From: Colwellia piezophila ATCC BAA-637
GTDB taxonomy: Bacteria > Pseudomonadota > Gammaproteobacteria > Enterobacterales > Alteromonadaceae
DNA length: 64,000 bases
NCBI RefSeq assembly: GCF_000378625.1
Contig: NZ_KB905165.1
Span: 62,001-126,000 of the forward strand
Direction: 5' to 3'
Shown here: positions 20,208-28,192 of the stretch, piece by piece
Numbering within the stretch: the stretch's first letter is position 1
How the letters are laid out: every line of letters begins with the position of its first letter
Translations under genes and position numbers: made by a program
Notes under the pieces: generated by a model
The model's database searches: none
What the model was told of the DNA's origin: nothing
What the model saw: the letters and a program-made list of their open reading frames with translations, nothing else

Positions 20208-20588
20208 TTATTTTTTCAACCAGTTAGTCGCATCGGTTAAATTGTCAAAATACTTTATTTCACCCGAAATAAACCAAGAGCCAACCTTAGCCGCTATTTC
20301 TTGCCAATTCTTATTGCCATAGATAGCCACTTTATTGAATTCATTGTTATGTTTAAGGCCCAGTTTAAAGTCATCCCATGCGGCCCTTAATTCCCATCCT
20401 TCTAATTCAGTCCCATCAATTAATACATCAACTTTAGGCTCTTTTATTGACGCTAATGCTGAATCAATCAAAGGGGTAATTATTTCATAGTCAGCGTGAG
20501 TCAATTTGCCAACGGCTTTTAATGACAGAAAAAAGTTATTCTCTATTCGTTCAATGCCAATAGATAGACCATGTTTAACAACACTCAT
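20208..20588 (-). CDS. SpoIIAA/STAS-like (DUF3478-type) protein
   Basis: 126 residues, soluble. KLTHADYEIITPLIDSAL, then VDVLIDGTELEGWELRAAWDDFKL and VAIYGNKNWQEIAAKVGSWF, ending in YFDNLTDATNWL, matches the STAS/SEC14-like fold of SpoIIAA-type proteins. Function unknown; some relatives bind lipids or act in stress responses. Two more proteins of similar layout occur in cassettes at 33124-33501 and 38511-38879. Confidence 0.8.
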   Translation of the reverse strand: MSVVKHGLSIGIERIENNFFLSLKAVGKLTHADYEIITPLIDSALASIKEPKVDVLIDGTELEGWELRAAWDDFKLGLKHNNEFNKVAIYGNKNWQEIAAKVGSWFISGEIKYFDNLTDATNWLKK

Positions 20589-20769
20589 CGCTAATTTTCC
20601 CTATAATATAATGCCACGTTAAGTGGCTGATAGTTGGCCATGATAGAGTAAGTATCAGTAAAACCAAGTATTATTTGTTTAACTTTAAAGCTTCGTTAGT
20701 ACCAGACAAGACCAAAAAAAATGCATTATGCTAAATTTTCATCTTATTAATCGACTAACTCATACACAC

Positions 20770-21330
20770 TTACGTTGATGAAGCCTTACCTTTCACAAGA
20801 CGTAAAATCAACGGCTTTAGACATAAATGGGAAAATGCCGAAACCGGCGCCATCACTAATATACCGATAAAGGGGATCACCGGACCAAAAATAAAAACAG
20901 CACCTAGTACATTCCCAAGAATACACTCGGCTCGATAAATGGGTATAAATAACCCCGTTATTAATAGCCCTAAAGCCAGATACATAGTGATATGTTGGTA
21001 GCCAAAGGTGAACGCTAACGATTGTATAATGCTGATGATTAGCATGCCGGTAAAACCGATTAAAATGCCATTTTTAATTTTGGCAGAAATAGCTAAGTCA
21101 TGGTGTGGCAATATTATTCTTTTTTTAACGCGTGTTGTGGTAAACCAGGCTAACAAAGGAATAATGATTAACCCCCACCAATTAGATATTGAGGGTAAAT
21201 CAGCACGATTTAATAGGTGGTGACTTAATACGCCACCATTAAAATATTCCCAGGATAAATGGCCAAGCTCTAAAATTATCACTAGAGAAATCAGGGCGTA
21301 TTTTATGGTGTTAAATTGTTTTTCATTCAT
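20770..21330 (-). CDS. Membrane protein, unknown function
   Basis: 186 residues from the ATG at 21330 (MNEKQFNTIK); upstream in-frame starts lie in the attC. About five transmembrane helices. No family recognised. A half-decayed attC-like stretch (GCCACGTTAAGTGGC, then GTTGGCC) lies between it and the STAS-like gene at about 20613-20690. Confidence 0.65.
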   Translation of the reverse strand: MNEKQFNTIKYALISLVIILELGHLSWEYFNGGVLSHHLLNRADLPSISNWWGLIIIPLLAWFTTTRVKKRIILPHHDLAISAKIKNGILIGFTGMLIISIIQSLAFTFGYQHITMYLALGLLITGLFIPIYRAECILGNVLGAVFIFGPVIPFIGILVMAPVSAFSHLCLKPLILRLVKGKASST

Positions 21331-21346
21331 ATAAATCCTTAAAGCG

Positions 21347-21433
21347 CTAACGCCCAAATAACAGGCTAAATAATGGTTGGCTAAAGCTGCGCAACAAAAT
21401 GGAACACAGCCAAATGTATAGTGTTCTGGTTAG
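21347..21433 (-). repeat. attC site
   Basis: 87 bp. Left end CTAACGCCCAAATAACAGGC is intact, inner arms GTTGGC and AGCCAA remain, right end GGTTAG. The most distal site that is unmistakable. Belongs to the DUF4386-like cassette. Confidence 0.75.
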
Positions 21434-21441
21434 CGTTCTTA

Positions 21442-22089
21442 TTAACGATGGCGACTCATTAACATAGTCACACCGAGCCAAGAAAACCATATAATCTGAC
21501 CTAAGCCAAAGATTTCTTTCAATATTTCTGCAGGGTAGATAGTCAGAATACCGACAAAACCAATAAATAAACCCAGATAATTTAAGCCTTTGGGAAATTC
21601 ATTGCTTTTTAAGCCGGCAATACTTAATAAAAGCACCCACAAGCCACCTACCACTTCGTTACTGCCCCCTAAGCCATCAACGATAGTATTAATCACTATC
21701 AATACCGTCATTGCTTGCTCAGGGTTTGTGGTCGAGAGGGTGATTACCGCGGCTAAACCTACATTGGCAATCATGCCGCTAGCAATGATAAAACCAACCC
21801 AGACAAAACCAAAGGCAGAAGCCGTTTGAGAAAGCATTGGCGCTTTGGTCTTAAGGCGTTGGTGAACGGCTAACACTAATATTGCCAAGAAAATGCCAAA
21901 GAAGACATACATGGTTAAATTAACGATGGATAGTATGGTTTGATGATCCGTCAGAAAAGTAAGTTTTTGTCTATCATCCGCAGCGAAAGGAAAGTCCCAA
22001 AACACACCAAAAAATACAAAAGCAGATAGGTAAATAACCGCCTCAAAAAGTGCTGCTATGCCACCTATTTTTTGAAAATTAATCACCAC
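21442..22089 (-). CDS. DUF4386-like integral membrane protein
   Basis: 215 residues with about six transmembrane helices. The opening MVINFQKIGGIAALFEAVIY and the layout fit the DUF4386-type membrane family. Function unknown. Lies 8 bp from an attC at its 3' end, so it is probably a cassette gene. Confidence 0.65.
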   Translation of the reverse strand: MVINFQKIGGIAALFEAVIYLSAFVFFGVFWDFPFAADDRQKLTFLTDHQTILSIVNLTMYVFFGIFLAILVLAVHQRLKTKAPMLSQTASAFGFVWVGFIIASGMIANVGLAAVITLSTTNPEQAMTVLIVINTIVDGLGGSNEVVGGLWVLLLSIAGLKSNEFPKGLNYLGLFIGFVGILTIYPAEILKEIFGLGQIIWFSWLGVTMLMSRHR

Positions 22090-22243
22090 TCAATCCTTTA
22101 ATAACAAAAAGTTACGTTAGCATAAAATGATGACCGTTAACGACTTCAATATGTAACAAAACTCTCGCATTGCCAAGCACGAATAAATGAGTCACGTACA
22201 CACTCAACAGTTACACGTCACCCTAAATTGCGGGTTATGTTGA

Positions 22244-22543
22244 TTAAAGTAAGGCTTTGATGGCATCTGCTACGCTTAAAAAATTAATTTTAGTCAGACA
22301 AAGTTCTGCCTTTTTAAACTCGTTAGCACGAATCAAATGAATTAACTCATCGACAACGAATATCCTGTCAGTTCTAATTAGCGTCAGTTGCTCTGATATT
22401 AAATAGCTAAAACCAGCGGAGTCGATGACGTAATCATCATCACTAAAAAGTAATTCACTACACTCTGATTGCAGCTCCCTATCCGAGTCTAAATAAATAA
22501 GCTCATCATCACCATCAAGTTTTAAGATACATGGCCAAGATAT
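22244..22543 (-). CDS. DUF4144-like protein with an apparent ATA start
   Basis: An open frame of 99 residues that begins, by homology-like layout, ISWPCILKLDGDDELIYLDS and ends NFLSVADAIKALL. Known DUF4144 proteins begin M-x-W-P. Here the codon in the Met place is ATA (22543-22541), preceded by GGGAG nine bases upstream; no ATG, GTG or TTG lies in frame near it. Either ATA is used weakly or the start is mutated. A strong terminator lies just upstream. Confidence 0.6.
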   Translation of the reverse strand: MSWPCILKLDGDDELIYLDSDRELQSECSELLFSDDDYVIDSAGFSYLISEQLTLIRTDRIFVVDELIHLIRANEFKKAELCLTKINFLSVADAIKALL

Positions 22544-22561
22544 GATATCAATCTCCCTGAT

Positions 22562-22594
22562 AAAAAAACGCCCCTGTTAATGGGGGCGTTTTAT
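22562..22594. terminator. Bidirectional terminator hairpin
   Basis: Arms AAAACGCCCC and GGGGGCGTTTT around TGTTAAT, with A run on the left and T run on the right, can stop transcription in both directions. It separates the DUF4144-like gene from the cassette array to its right. Confidence 0.8.
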
Positions 22595-22610
22595 TTAGGT
22601 GCTAGAAAAA

Positions 22611-22730
22611 AATACGCCCTAGGACGAATCAAAGTATTTAGCAGCACTGAAACGAAGAGGCTCGCCACTAATTAAATTTGCATTTACTCGCTAATTTTAA
22701 GGTGTTGTCCACCTCAGGGCATGTCGTTAT
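22611..22730 (-). repeat. Degenerate attC with an 18-bp insert shared with another attC
   Basis: Left end TACGCCC and right end CGTTAT are altered; the inner arms are not visible. TGTTGTCCACCTCAGGGC at 22703-22720 recurs exactly at 32635-32652 in the attC of the DUF6404 cassette. Confidence 0.5.
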
Positions 22731-23029
22731 ATGCACGTATCGCTCATTAGTGCCTTTTGCTTTTTCATTTCACTCGCGTTCTTATCTGTTTCTGCAATAG
22801 CCAAATCTATTTTAGCGGTTGTACATTTATCAGATAACTCTTTGTTCATAAGATAAGTTTGATCTTTTTGCTGCTGAGTTAATCCCTCAACGCCATTATA
22901 TTGATCTCTATCTTCAGGGGTTCGGTCTTGTTGATACGGTGGGGGTTGACTTGCGCCACATGCTGATAATAAAACGATCAGCGAAAGAGAAAGTAGTTTG
23001 ATGTTCAATGCTTGACACTCCTTGTGCAT
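22727..23029 (-). CDS. Small lipoprotein, unknown function
   Basis: 100 residues from the ATG at 23029 (MHKECQALNI). Signal peptide with lipobox LLSAC, then a polar, Gln/Asp-rich body with two further cysteines (DKCTT, SDTCI) that could form a disulfide. No family recognised. Cassette gene. Confidence 0.65.
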   Translation of the reverse strand: MHKECQALNIKLLSLSLIVLLSACGASQPPPYQQDRTPEDRDQYNGVEGLTQQQKDQTYLMNKELSDKCTTAKIDLAIAETDKNASEMKKQKALMSDTCI

Positions 23030-23030
23030 A

Positions 23031-23125
23031 TAACACCTCATTCAGAGGCAATAAAATAGTTGGCTAAAATTAGCAAGGTCCGAGCAAAAAGCCAACTGTT
23101 TTTGTCCGTTTGATGTGCTTGTTTT
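23031..23125 (-). repeat. attC site (ends altered)
   Basis: 95 bp. Ends TAACACC and TTGTTTT are changed from consensus; inner arms GTTGGC / GCCAAC intact. Confidence 0.75.
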
Positions 23126-23129
23126 AAGT

Positions 23130-23432
23130 TTATTGCGCCATTCTTTGTTCGGTTAAACTCAGACGTTGATGCGAACTAAAAACATACTGCTTTGAATTAT
23201 TTAAAATGAGGTAAGCATCCATTTCTACAGAGACTAAGCCTGACCTTGGGTATATTTCCAAAATGCCATATTCTCCAAGGTTTGCACAAAGCAGCGCTAC
23301 TTTTCCATTAGCCCAAAAACTTGTGTCATGATCACGTAAATCACCATCAACATATAGTTTTACCCCGCGTATCCAAGTATTAACAATTTTTATGGTGTGA
23401 TTTTTAACTCTAAATTGAAACTCTTTTCTCAT
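23130..23432 (-). CDS. Cassette protein, unknown function
   Basis: 100 residues, soluble and beta-rich: MRKEFQFRVKNHTIKIVNTW at the start and VKLYVDGDLRDHDTSFWANG in the middle. No motif recognised. Flanked by two attC-like sites. Confidence 0.65.
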   Translation of the reverse strand: MRKEFQFRVKNHTIKIVNTWIRGVKLYVDGDLRDHDTSFWANGKVALLCANLGEYGILEIYPRSGLVSVEMDAYLILNNSKQYVFSSHQRLSLTEQRMAQ

Positions 23433-23457
23433 GTTAAAACTCCATTTTAAAAAACTA

Positions 23458-23552
23458 ATACGCCTCGTTAAGAGGCAAAAAATTGTTGGCTATAAAGTAA
23501 ACGAACTAAAGCAGTAAAGGGTGTTTTGTTCGTTTAAAGTACTTATAGTTAC
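23458..23552 (-). repeat. Degenerate attC
   Basis: Left end TACGCCTCGTTAAGAGGC is close to consensus; the right arm and right end (CTTATAGTTA) are eroded. Confidence 0.55.
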
Positions 23553-23670
23553 TCCAAGCCACTAATTTAATAAGGCATTGCCTATTATATAAGTGGAACA
23601 TGCTTCTGTTGGTTAAAGTAACTGAGGCACGAAAAAAAGAAAACTGTAATTTTCCGACTTGAAAATCCGG

Positions 23671-24108
23671 TTATATTTTTGGTATTACCGCAACTATTTC
23701 AACCTCGAGCAAGTGTCCTTTCTCGTATAATCGACTTACTTGAACAATTGATGAACTAGGGTATTTATCTTTATTAAAGAATGTTTTTCTCAATTCAGTA
23801 TAAGCTTTCATTTTCTCAATATCGGTTGTATAAATAACCTGTTTTACAATCGCATCACTGTTTACACCATAATCTGCTAATATTTTATTGATAACCTTAT
23901 AAATTTCTTTCATTTGTTCAGGAAAAGTAGCTTTGTCACTGGCTATCCCTGATATATAAAGTGTATTTCCAGCTCTAACTACTTGGGAATAACCATAATC
24001 ATTTTCCCACGAATAATAATTTTTTCTCTCTACGGTTTGCGCGGTAGAATTAGCAGACAATAATATCGATATAGCTACAATTAAGATTAATTTAAAATTT
24101 AAAATCAT
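23671..24108 (-). CDS. RidA family protein with signal peptide
   Basis: 145 residues. A signal peptide (about 1-23, ending NSTAQ) precedes a RidA/YjgF/UK114 domain: VVRAGNTLYISGIASD, IYKVINKILADYGVNSDAIV and a C-terminal LLEVEIVAVI. RidA proteins deaminate reactive enamine/imine intermediates. The key Arg of deaminating members is at SIVQVSRLYEKG-like position, so activity is possible; export to the periplasm is unusual. Cassette gene. Confidence 0.85.
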   Translation of the reverse strand: MILNFKLILIVAISILLSANSTAQTVERKNYYSWENDYGYSQVVRAGNTLYISGIASDKATFPEQMKEIYKVINKILADYGVNSDAIVKQVIYTTDIEKMKAYTELRKTFFNKDKYPSSSIVQVSRLYEKGHLLEVEIVAVIPKI

Positions 24109-24226
24109 TTTTTGAACTCTAAAGTTGAGGGGGATTTAGCTACAATGACTGCCCGCGCGCTGCTGTCTTTTGCCCGTCTGAGCAAGTTGTGGATAATAGA
24201 TTAACTGTCCTACAAGTAGTCGAACA

Positions 24227-24517
24227 CTACATTTTCTCTATTCGTTCATCTATACATTCATTTGATCCCATTTCAAAATCTCGACAAATCCATGGTCGAT
24301 TTTCATAGATAGAACACAGCAATGTATTTCGATCTAAAGCAGAACACCAGCCATCATCTAATCGCAACATAGATTCATTCCCATATTGATCAACATAGAT
24401 ATGTTGATCAGGAACCCCTGTCTCGGAAATAATCCTGACTTCTGAACTACAACAGCATGCTTGGCAGTTTGAACATTTGATTTCGGAAACTAGTAAATTT
24501 TTTACATTAATAATCAT
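24227..24517 (-). CDS. YkgJ-type cysteine cluster protein
   Basis: 96 residues from the ATG at 24517 (MIINVKNLLV). CSNCQACCCSSEVRI, then CSALDRNTLLCSIYENRPWIC and RDFE give the CxxCxxCC...C...CxxY.xRPxxCR pattern of the YkgJ zinc/iron cluster family. Role unknown. No attC is recognisable at its 3' side; 24109-24226 is unusually GC-rich (GCCCGCGCGCTGC) and unexplained. Confidence 0.82.
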   Translation of the reverse strand: MIINVKNLLVSEIKCSNCQACCCSSEVRIISETGVPDQHIYVDQYGNESMLRLDDGWCSALDRNTLLCSIYENRPWICRDFEMGSNECIDERIEKM

Positions 24518-24590
24518 AAACAACAACAATAAACTCAATGAACGATAGGATACTCTATACGGATATTTTTCTCTAATGTATAGAACCTTA

Positions 24591-24678
24591 ATACCACTTA
24601 ATCGGACACAAATGGTTGGCTTAAATAAACGGGGACAAAAAGCCAACTGCTTTTTATCCTTTTAAACGACTTATAGTT
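24591..24678 (-). repeat. Degenerate attC
   Basis: GTTGGC / GCCAAC inner arms remain; ends read TACCACTTAATCGG and CTTATAGTT. Belongs to the YdeI-like cassette. Confidence 0.6.
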
Positions 24679-24690
24679 CGACCAAGCCAC

Positions 24691-25266
24691 TTATTTAGGT
24701 ATTTCTTCGTTAACAAGCATGTTGATGAATTTTGCAAAGCGCCTTAGTCTGGTTTCGGGTTTCTTCGCACTTATCAAACCATACGCGATAACATATCGAC
24801 TCGATTTATTGAGCGTTTTAAAAAACGCATTAACGTTTGGCTTGCTCTCCAGTACAGCGAGGAAATCAGCGGGCACTGCCATTTCACTTACCACATAGGC
24901 ATTTTCCCAACGACCGTCCGCTTTTGCAGCATGAATATGCACTAGCCCTGATTTCATCATTCGGCTATCACTTATCAAACGTTCCGCATGCTCTGTATTC
25001 CTTTTAGACCAGTTGCTGCGCGTTTTTCTGGGCGTAATGCGCTGAAGATAGGCTTGGTCATCGAGTGACTTCCTAACACCGTCGATCCAACCCCAACATA
25101 GAGCCTCGATCACGACATCATTCCAAGTCACGCTCTCAATTCCCGTATTTTTCTTGTATATCTTTACCCATAATTCACTTTCAGAGGCGTGATTCACCTT
25201 GAGCCATTGGCCGAGATCGTTCGGTGTTACAAAGGTCATTATTCTCAATGGATCAGGTTCAGGCAT
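24691..25266 (-). CDS. YdeI/OmpD-associated family protein
   Basis: 191 residues from the ATG at 25266; a GTG lies directly before it. ELWVKIYKKNTGIESVTWND, ALCWGWIDGVRKSLDD, RITPRKTRSNWSKRN and the C-terminal RLRRFAKFINML are hallmarks of the YdeI family of Bacteria, found with stress or resistance functions but of unknown mechanism. Strong GAGGAT ribosome site. Cassette gene. Confidence 0.88.
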   Translation of the reverse strand: MPEPDPLRIMTFVTPNDLGQWLKVNHASESELWVKIYKKNTGIESVTWNDVVIEALCWGWIDGVRKSLDDQAYLQRITPRKTRSNWSKRNTEHAERLISDSRMMKSGLVHIHAAKADGRWENAYVVSEMAVPADFLAVLESKPNVNAFFKTLNKSSRYVIAYGLISAKKPETRLRRFAKFINMLVNEEIPK

Positions 25267-25286
25267 CACATTAGATCCTCTTCGGT

Positions 25287-25380
25287 ATAACGCCGCGTGA
25301 AGCGGTTAAATATTATTGGTTAAAATGTTAAGCGGAGTGAAAACAAGCAATTGTTCTTGCCCCGCTTAATTTTTTTATTC
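25287..25380 (-). repeat. attC, right end eroded
   Basis: Left end TAACGCCGCGTGAAGCGG intact; right end reads CCCCGCTTAATTT instead of TTGTTAG. Confidence 0.65.
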
Positions 25381-25388
25381 GCTGTACT

Positions 25389-25754
25389 TTACACCCAAAC
25401 GTCATTTTTGGCAGTAAGTTCACTGCCAGAATCACCAGTATTAACAACACCTTTTGGCTCAACAATCATAATTTTACATTCACTGTTAGCAACAGGTTTG
25501 TGTTCTAGCCCTTTAGGAATTACAAACATTTCGCCAGAGTTTAGAGTAACTTTACCGTCACGGAATTCAATAGTAAGCATGCCTTCAATAACAATAAATA
25601 CTTCATCTGTATCAGGGTGTTCGTGCCAAACAAATTCACCCTCAACTTTTACTAACTTAAATTGATAATCATTCATTTCTGCAACAACACGCGGAGACTA
25701 ATGCTCAGTAAATTTCGTGAACTTATCTTTAAAGTTGATAGCTTCAAACTTCAT
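25389..25754 (-). pseudogene. Cupin-domain protein with a premature stop
   Basis: From the ATG at 25754 the frame reads MKFEAINFKDKFTKFTEH, then TAG at 25700-25698, then [20 protein letters not shown] and the cupin barrel with [15 protein letters not shown] and GLEHKP. Relatives I know have Trp where the stop is (EHWSP), so TGG to TAG is the likely change. A 95-residue cupin could still be made from the internal ATG at 25676, lacking 26 N-terminal residues but keeping the metal-binding HxH and the second His. Cassette gene. Confidence 0.8.
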
Positions 25755-25780
25755 TTGAACTCCATACATTTATGTACGGC

Positions 25781-25875
25781 TAACGCCGTACTAAGGGGCT
25801 AAAAAACCTTTGTTAACATGTTGAGGAACACAAACCAGTAAACTGTTTCTTAGTTCCGTTTTATTGGCTTGTTAT
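25781..25875 (-). repeat. attC site
   Basis: 95 bp, ends TAACGCC and TTGTTAT; inner arms diverged. Belongs to the YggL cassette. Confidence 0.85.
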
Positions 25876-26204
25876 ATGCCATAGTTAGCATCTACAAGTT
25901 CACCAATATTGAACGTTGAAACGCTATTTTGGCCTTTTAACCAAGTAGAGATGCTTGATATGTCCGATTCAGTAACTGAACCATAACGTTCATGAGAAGA
26001 AATAAATCCTGCAAAGGAAGTCAGATCCCCACCACCGCCAATACACAAGCTGAGAGAGTCAACATAAACAAAAAAGTCATCCATTATTGTTGCTAATTCA
26101 GACTCATCCTTACAAGTTAAATTACAATCTAATTCAACTCCCATTACAGCAAATTCAGCTAAATAAAGCTTTTTTCTTAATCGACGAGATTTTCGAGCGT
26201 GCAT
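25872..26204 (-). CDS. YggL-like 50S ribosome-binding protein
   Basis: 110 residues from the ATG at 26204 (MHARKSRRLRKKLYLAEFAV). The basic N-terminus and GVELDCNL, ...DDFFVYVDSLSLCIGGGG and SISTWLKGQ are diagnostic of the YggL (DUF469) family, which binds the large ribosomal subunit. Normal length. It is a cassette gene, which is odd for a housekeeping-type protein and suggests capture of a chromosomal gene or a paralogue. Confidence 0.88.
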   Translation of the reverse strand: MHARKSRRLRKKLYLAEFAVMGVELDCNLTCKDESELATIMDDFFVYVDSLSLCIGGGGDLTSFAGFISSHERYGSVTESDISSISTWLKGQNSVSTFNIGELVDANYGI

Positions 26205-26221
26205 AATTTTTCCTTGGCATA

Positions 26222-26318
26222 TAACAACCCAATAAGGGGCTAAGTAATAGTTGGCTAAAATGTGCGAGGAACGAAGCGCAGCCAACTGATATGCGTTCGT
26301 TTGGGTGATTTTTTATAT
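26222..26318 (-). repeat. attC, right end eroded
   Basis: Left TAACAACCCAATAAGGGGC, inner arms GTTGGC / GCCAAC; right end reads GTTTGGGTGATTT. Confidence 0.65.
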
Positions 26319-26323
26319 AAAAA

Positions 26324-26548
26324 TCACCCCGAAGTTTCAATGCTTTGTTTGACAATAGTGTCATTTTTAAGCATTAAAACAATTAGGTAGACAATATTTA
26401 GTGGAGGGGCAATACATAATAAGACCCCAATTAGTGTTACCACTTTAGGTGTTGACGTTTTGCGTTTACCTAAGTAATAGCTTAAGCCGCCAACGATAAA
26501 CATAGAGTACAAAACTATCTTACCGAACAGTGTTACATTGATATCCAT
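26324..26548 (-). CDS. Small two-helix membrane protein
   Basis: 74 residues from the ATG at 26548 (MDINVTLFGK). Two transmembrane helices separated by GKRKTSTPK, in the manner of small inner-membrane proteins. No family recognised. Cassette gene. Confidence 0.65.
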   Translation of the reverse strand: MDINVTLFGKIVLYSMFIVGGLSYYLGKRKTSTPKVVTLIGVLLCIAPPLNIVYLIVLMLKNDTIVKQSIETSG

Positions 26549-26570
26549 GTACAGAAGTCCTTTTTGCATA

Positions 26571-26666
26571 TAACGCCGCAATAAGCGGCTAAATGAAAGC
26601 TTGCTATAATTTATGAGGAATGAGCACAGCAAGCTTTTATGTGTCCGTTCTTAATGGCCTTGTTAG
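26571..26666 (-). repeat. attC site
   Basis: 96 bp, TAACGCC to TTGTTAG; inner arms AGCTTGC / GCAAGCT. Confidence 0.85.
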
Positions 26667-26807
26667 TTGCCGTTTAAAACAATATCGATCCATTTTATGT
26701 AATTAGAAACGCGTACTTGATAGGCCGTTGTGGCATATAACATGGGCCAAAGCTCAGATTTTTCGCCTTCCCATTGCCATGCTATAACTTGAATGTATAA
26801 GTAATAG
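26663..26807 (-). pseudogene. C-terminal remnant of an unidentified cassette gene
   Basis: An open stretch of about 47 codons without a proper start reads FYYLYIQVIAWQWEGEKSEL, then WPMLYATTAYQVRVSNYIKW, then stop, directly abutting the attC in the position of a cassette gene end. Upstream (26808-27000) nothing coding is seen. Probably the end of a gene truncated by deletion. Confidence 0.4.
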
Positions 26808-27002
26808 AATCAACAATACGAGTATTCTTAATGAAAGAGCCGCGGAATTGAGATGTTTGAAACTAGAAAGTAACATGGTTTTCATTAATAAATTTTTAAC
26901 CTCTATTTTTATTGATAAAATTATACAGATTAAACGAAGTTTTTTCCAAAATGGTTTAAGTGGACGACAATATAATTACACAGACGAAAATTCATCGGCT
27001 GC

Positions 27003-27097
27003 TACTCCCTGACTAAGCGGCGCGAAATAGTTGGCTAAAATGTGTGAGGTATCAATAACAACCAACTGTTGCGTGTCTTTACTTATTTTCTTGTTAT
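27003..27097 (-). repeat. attC, left end altered
   Basis: Left CTCCCTGACTAAGCGGC lacks TAACGCC; GTTGGC arms and right TTGTTAT intact. Confidence 0.75.
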
Positions 27098-27765
27098 GTA
27101 CGTACTACGACTGTTCTACCGATATAGTCATGAATAGCTCTTCGTTTATCGTTAAATAGCATAGTAACAAACTCAGATACTCCCCAAATAAAACCAAGAA
27201 TACCAAAGCCGATAACCGCATAAGACAAGCCCTCGGAGATAGCACCGGACATTTCTAATGATGTTGCCACTACCAGAATGATTAAGACCCAAGCAATGTT
27301 TAACGCCAAATTAACAGACTCTCTACGTAATGCTTGTTTAATATCGATTTCAGTTTCTGTATCATGAGTCAGAACTTTAACATCCATAACCATTTTTCCA
27401 AGGGTTTGACCAAAGTATCCGTGCATGAAAATAGCGTAGATTGCGAATTGAACACCGTTTAAGGCTTGAAGAAAGGTATCTGTAGTACTGTATTCAACCC
27501 CAAAGACCAAGCATTCGACGTACAATATAATTAAAAATACCAGGCCATCAATAGTCGCAGCCCAAAAACGAGGCCAGAATGTTGAATATTTATCTAACTC
27601 TTGCTGCTTTTCTACCGCTAACGTTGTTTCAGGATTATCCATTTTGTTTGAAATGGCTAACTCAAGTTCTTGAGTCCTTTGAGGATATTTTTCTTTATCG
27701 ATGTTATTGCTAACGTCTAACAGTTCTTCTAGTGTGTAGTTATTATAATTAGGACTAGAATCCAT
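27094..27765 (-). CDS. RDD family membrane protein
   Basis: 223 residues. An N-terminal motif NYNNYTLEELLDVSNNIDKE plus KYPQR (residues 5-30) is followed by the RDD domain: FWPRFWAATIDGLVFLIILY, GQTLGKMVMDVKVLTHD and RRAIHDYIGRTVVV, with about four transmembrane helices. RDD proteins are often ion-transport related. A near-identical N-terminal motif occurs in the cassette protein at 50343-51077. No attC separates it from the Excalibur-like gene upstream. Confidence 0.87.
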   Translation of the reverse strand: MDSSPNYNNYTLEELLDVSNNIDKEKYPQRTQELELAISNKMDNPETTLAVEKQQELDKYSTFWPRFWAATIDGLVFLIILYVECLVFGVEYSTTDTFLQALNGVQFAIYAIFMHGYFGQTLGKMVMDVKVLTHDTETEIDIKQALRRESVNLALNIAWVLIILVVATSLEMSGAISEGLSYAVIGFGILGFIWGVSEFVTMLFNDKRRAIHDYIGRTVVVRT

Positions 27766-27813
27766 GTGTTTAACTCTCCGTGTTATGTCCTTGTTTGAGG
27801 TTTGAAAGCCCCT

Positions 27814-28122
27814 CTACTTATTAAACTGACTTTTGCACGGAATACCATCACCGTCGCCATCCATTTTCGTATTGGGGCAATAACGGATAAAGTATTTCGC
27901 TTCTTCATAGGATGTCATTTGAGAGCAATGTTGTCTGCCATCACATTTATAGGTGATCTTAGGATTAGCTATCTCTTTAGCTTGAGCTAATGTTTTCATA
28001 GCAGCACTGTTTGAGAATTCTGCAACTGCTTTTGTATGACTTGATTCGACCAGAGTACTGTCTTTAAAGTAGAACTGCCAAGCCGCAGCACAAATAACGA
28101 TGAGAATAATTAAATTTTTCAA
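27814..28122 (-). CDS. Excalibur calcium-binding domain protein
   Basis: 102 residues. A single N-terminal membrane anchor or signal (about 3-17) and a C-terminal Excalibur motif RYCPNTKMDGDGDGIPCKSQ, with the DxDxDG Ca-binding loop and paired cysteines; two more Cys in YKCDGRQHCS. It shares a cassette with the RDD gene downstream or the attC between them has been lost: 27770-27785 (TAACTCTCCGTGTTAT) might be a collapsed site. Confidence 0.85.
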   Translation of the reverse strand: MKNLIILIVICAAAWQFYFKDSTLVESSHTKAVAEFSNSAAMKTLAQAKEIANPKITYKCDGRQHCSQMTSYEEAKYFIRYCPNTKMDGDGDGIPCKSQFNK

Positions 28123-28134
28123 TTGAACACCATC

Positions 28135-28192
28135 CTTGTTAAGTTTACCAGTACCAGCGAACGGTATTTTGTCCGTTTGATGTTATTGTTAG
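28135..28192 (-). repeat. Truncated attC
   Basis: Only the right part is clear (TTTGTCCGTTTGATGTTATTGTTAG); the left half is shortened. Confidence 0.55.
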
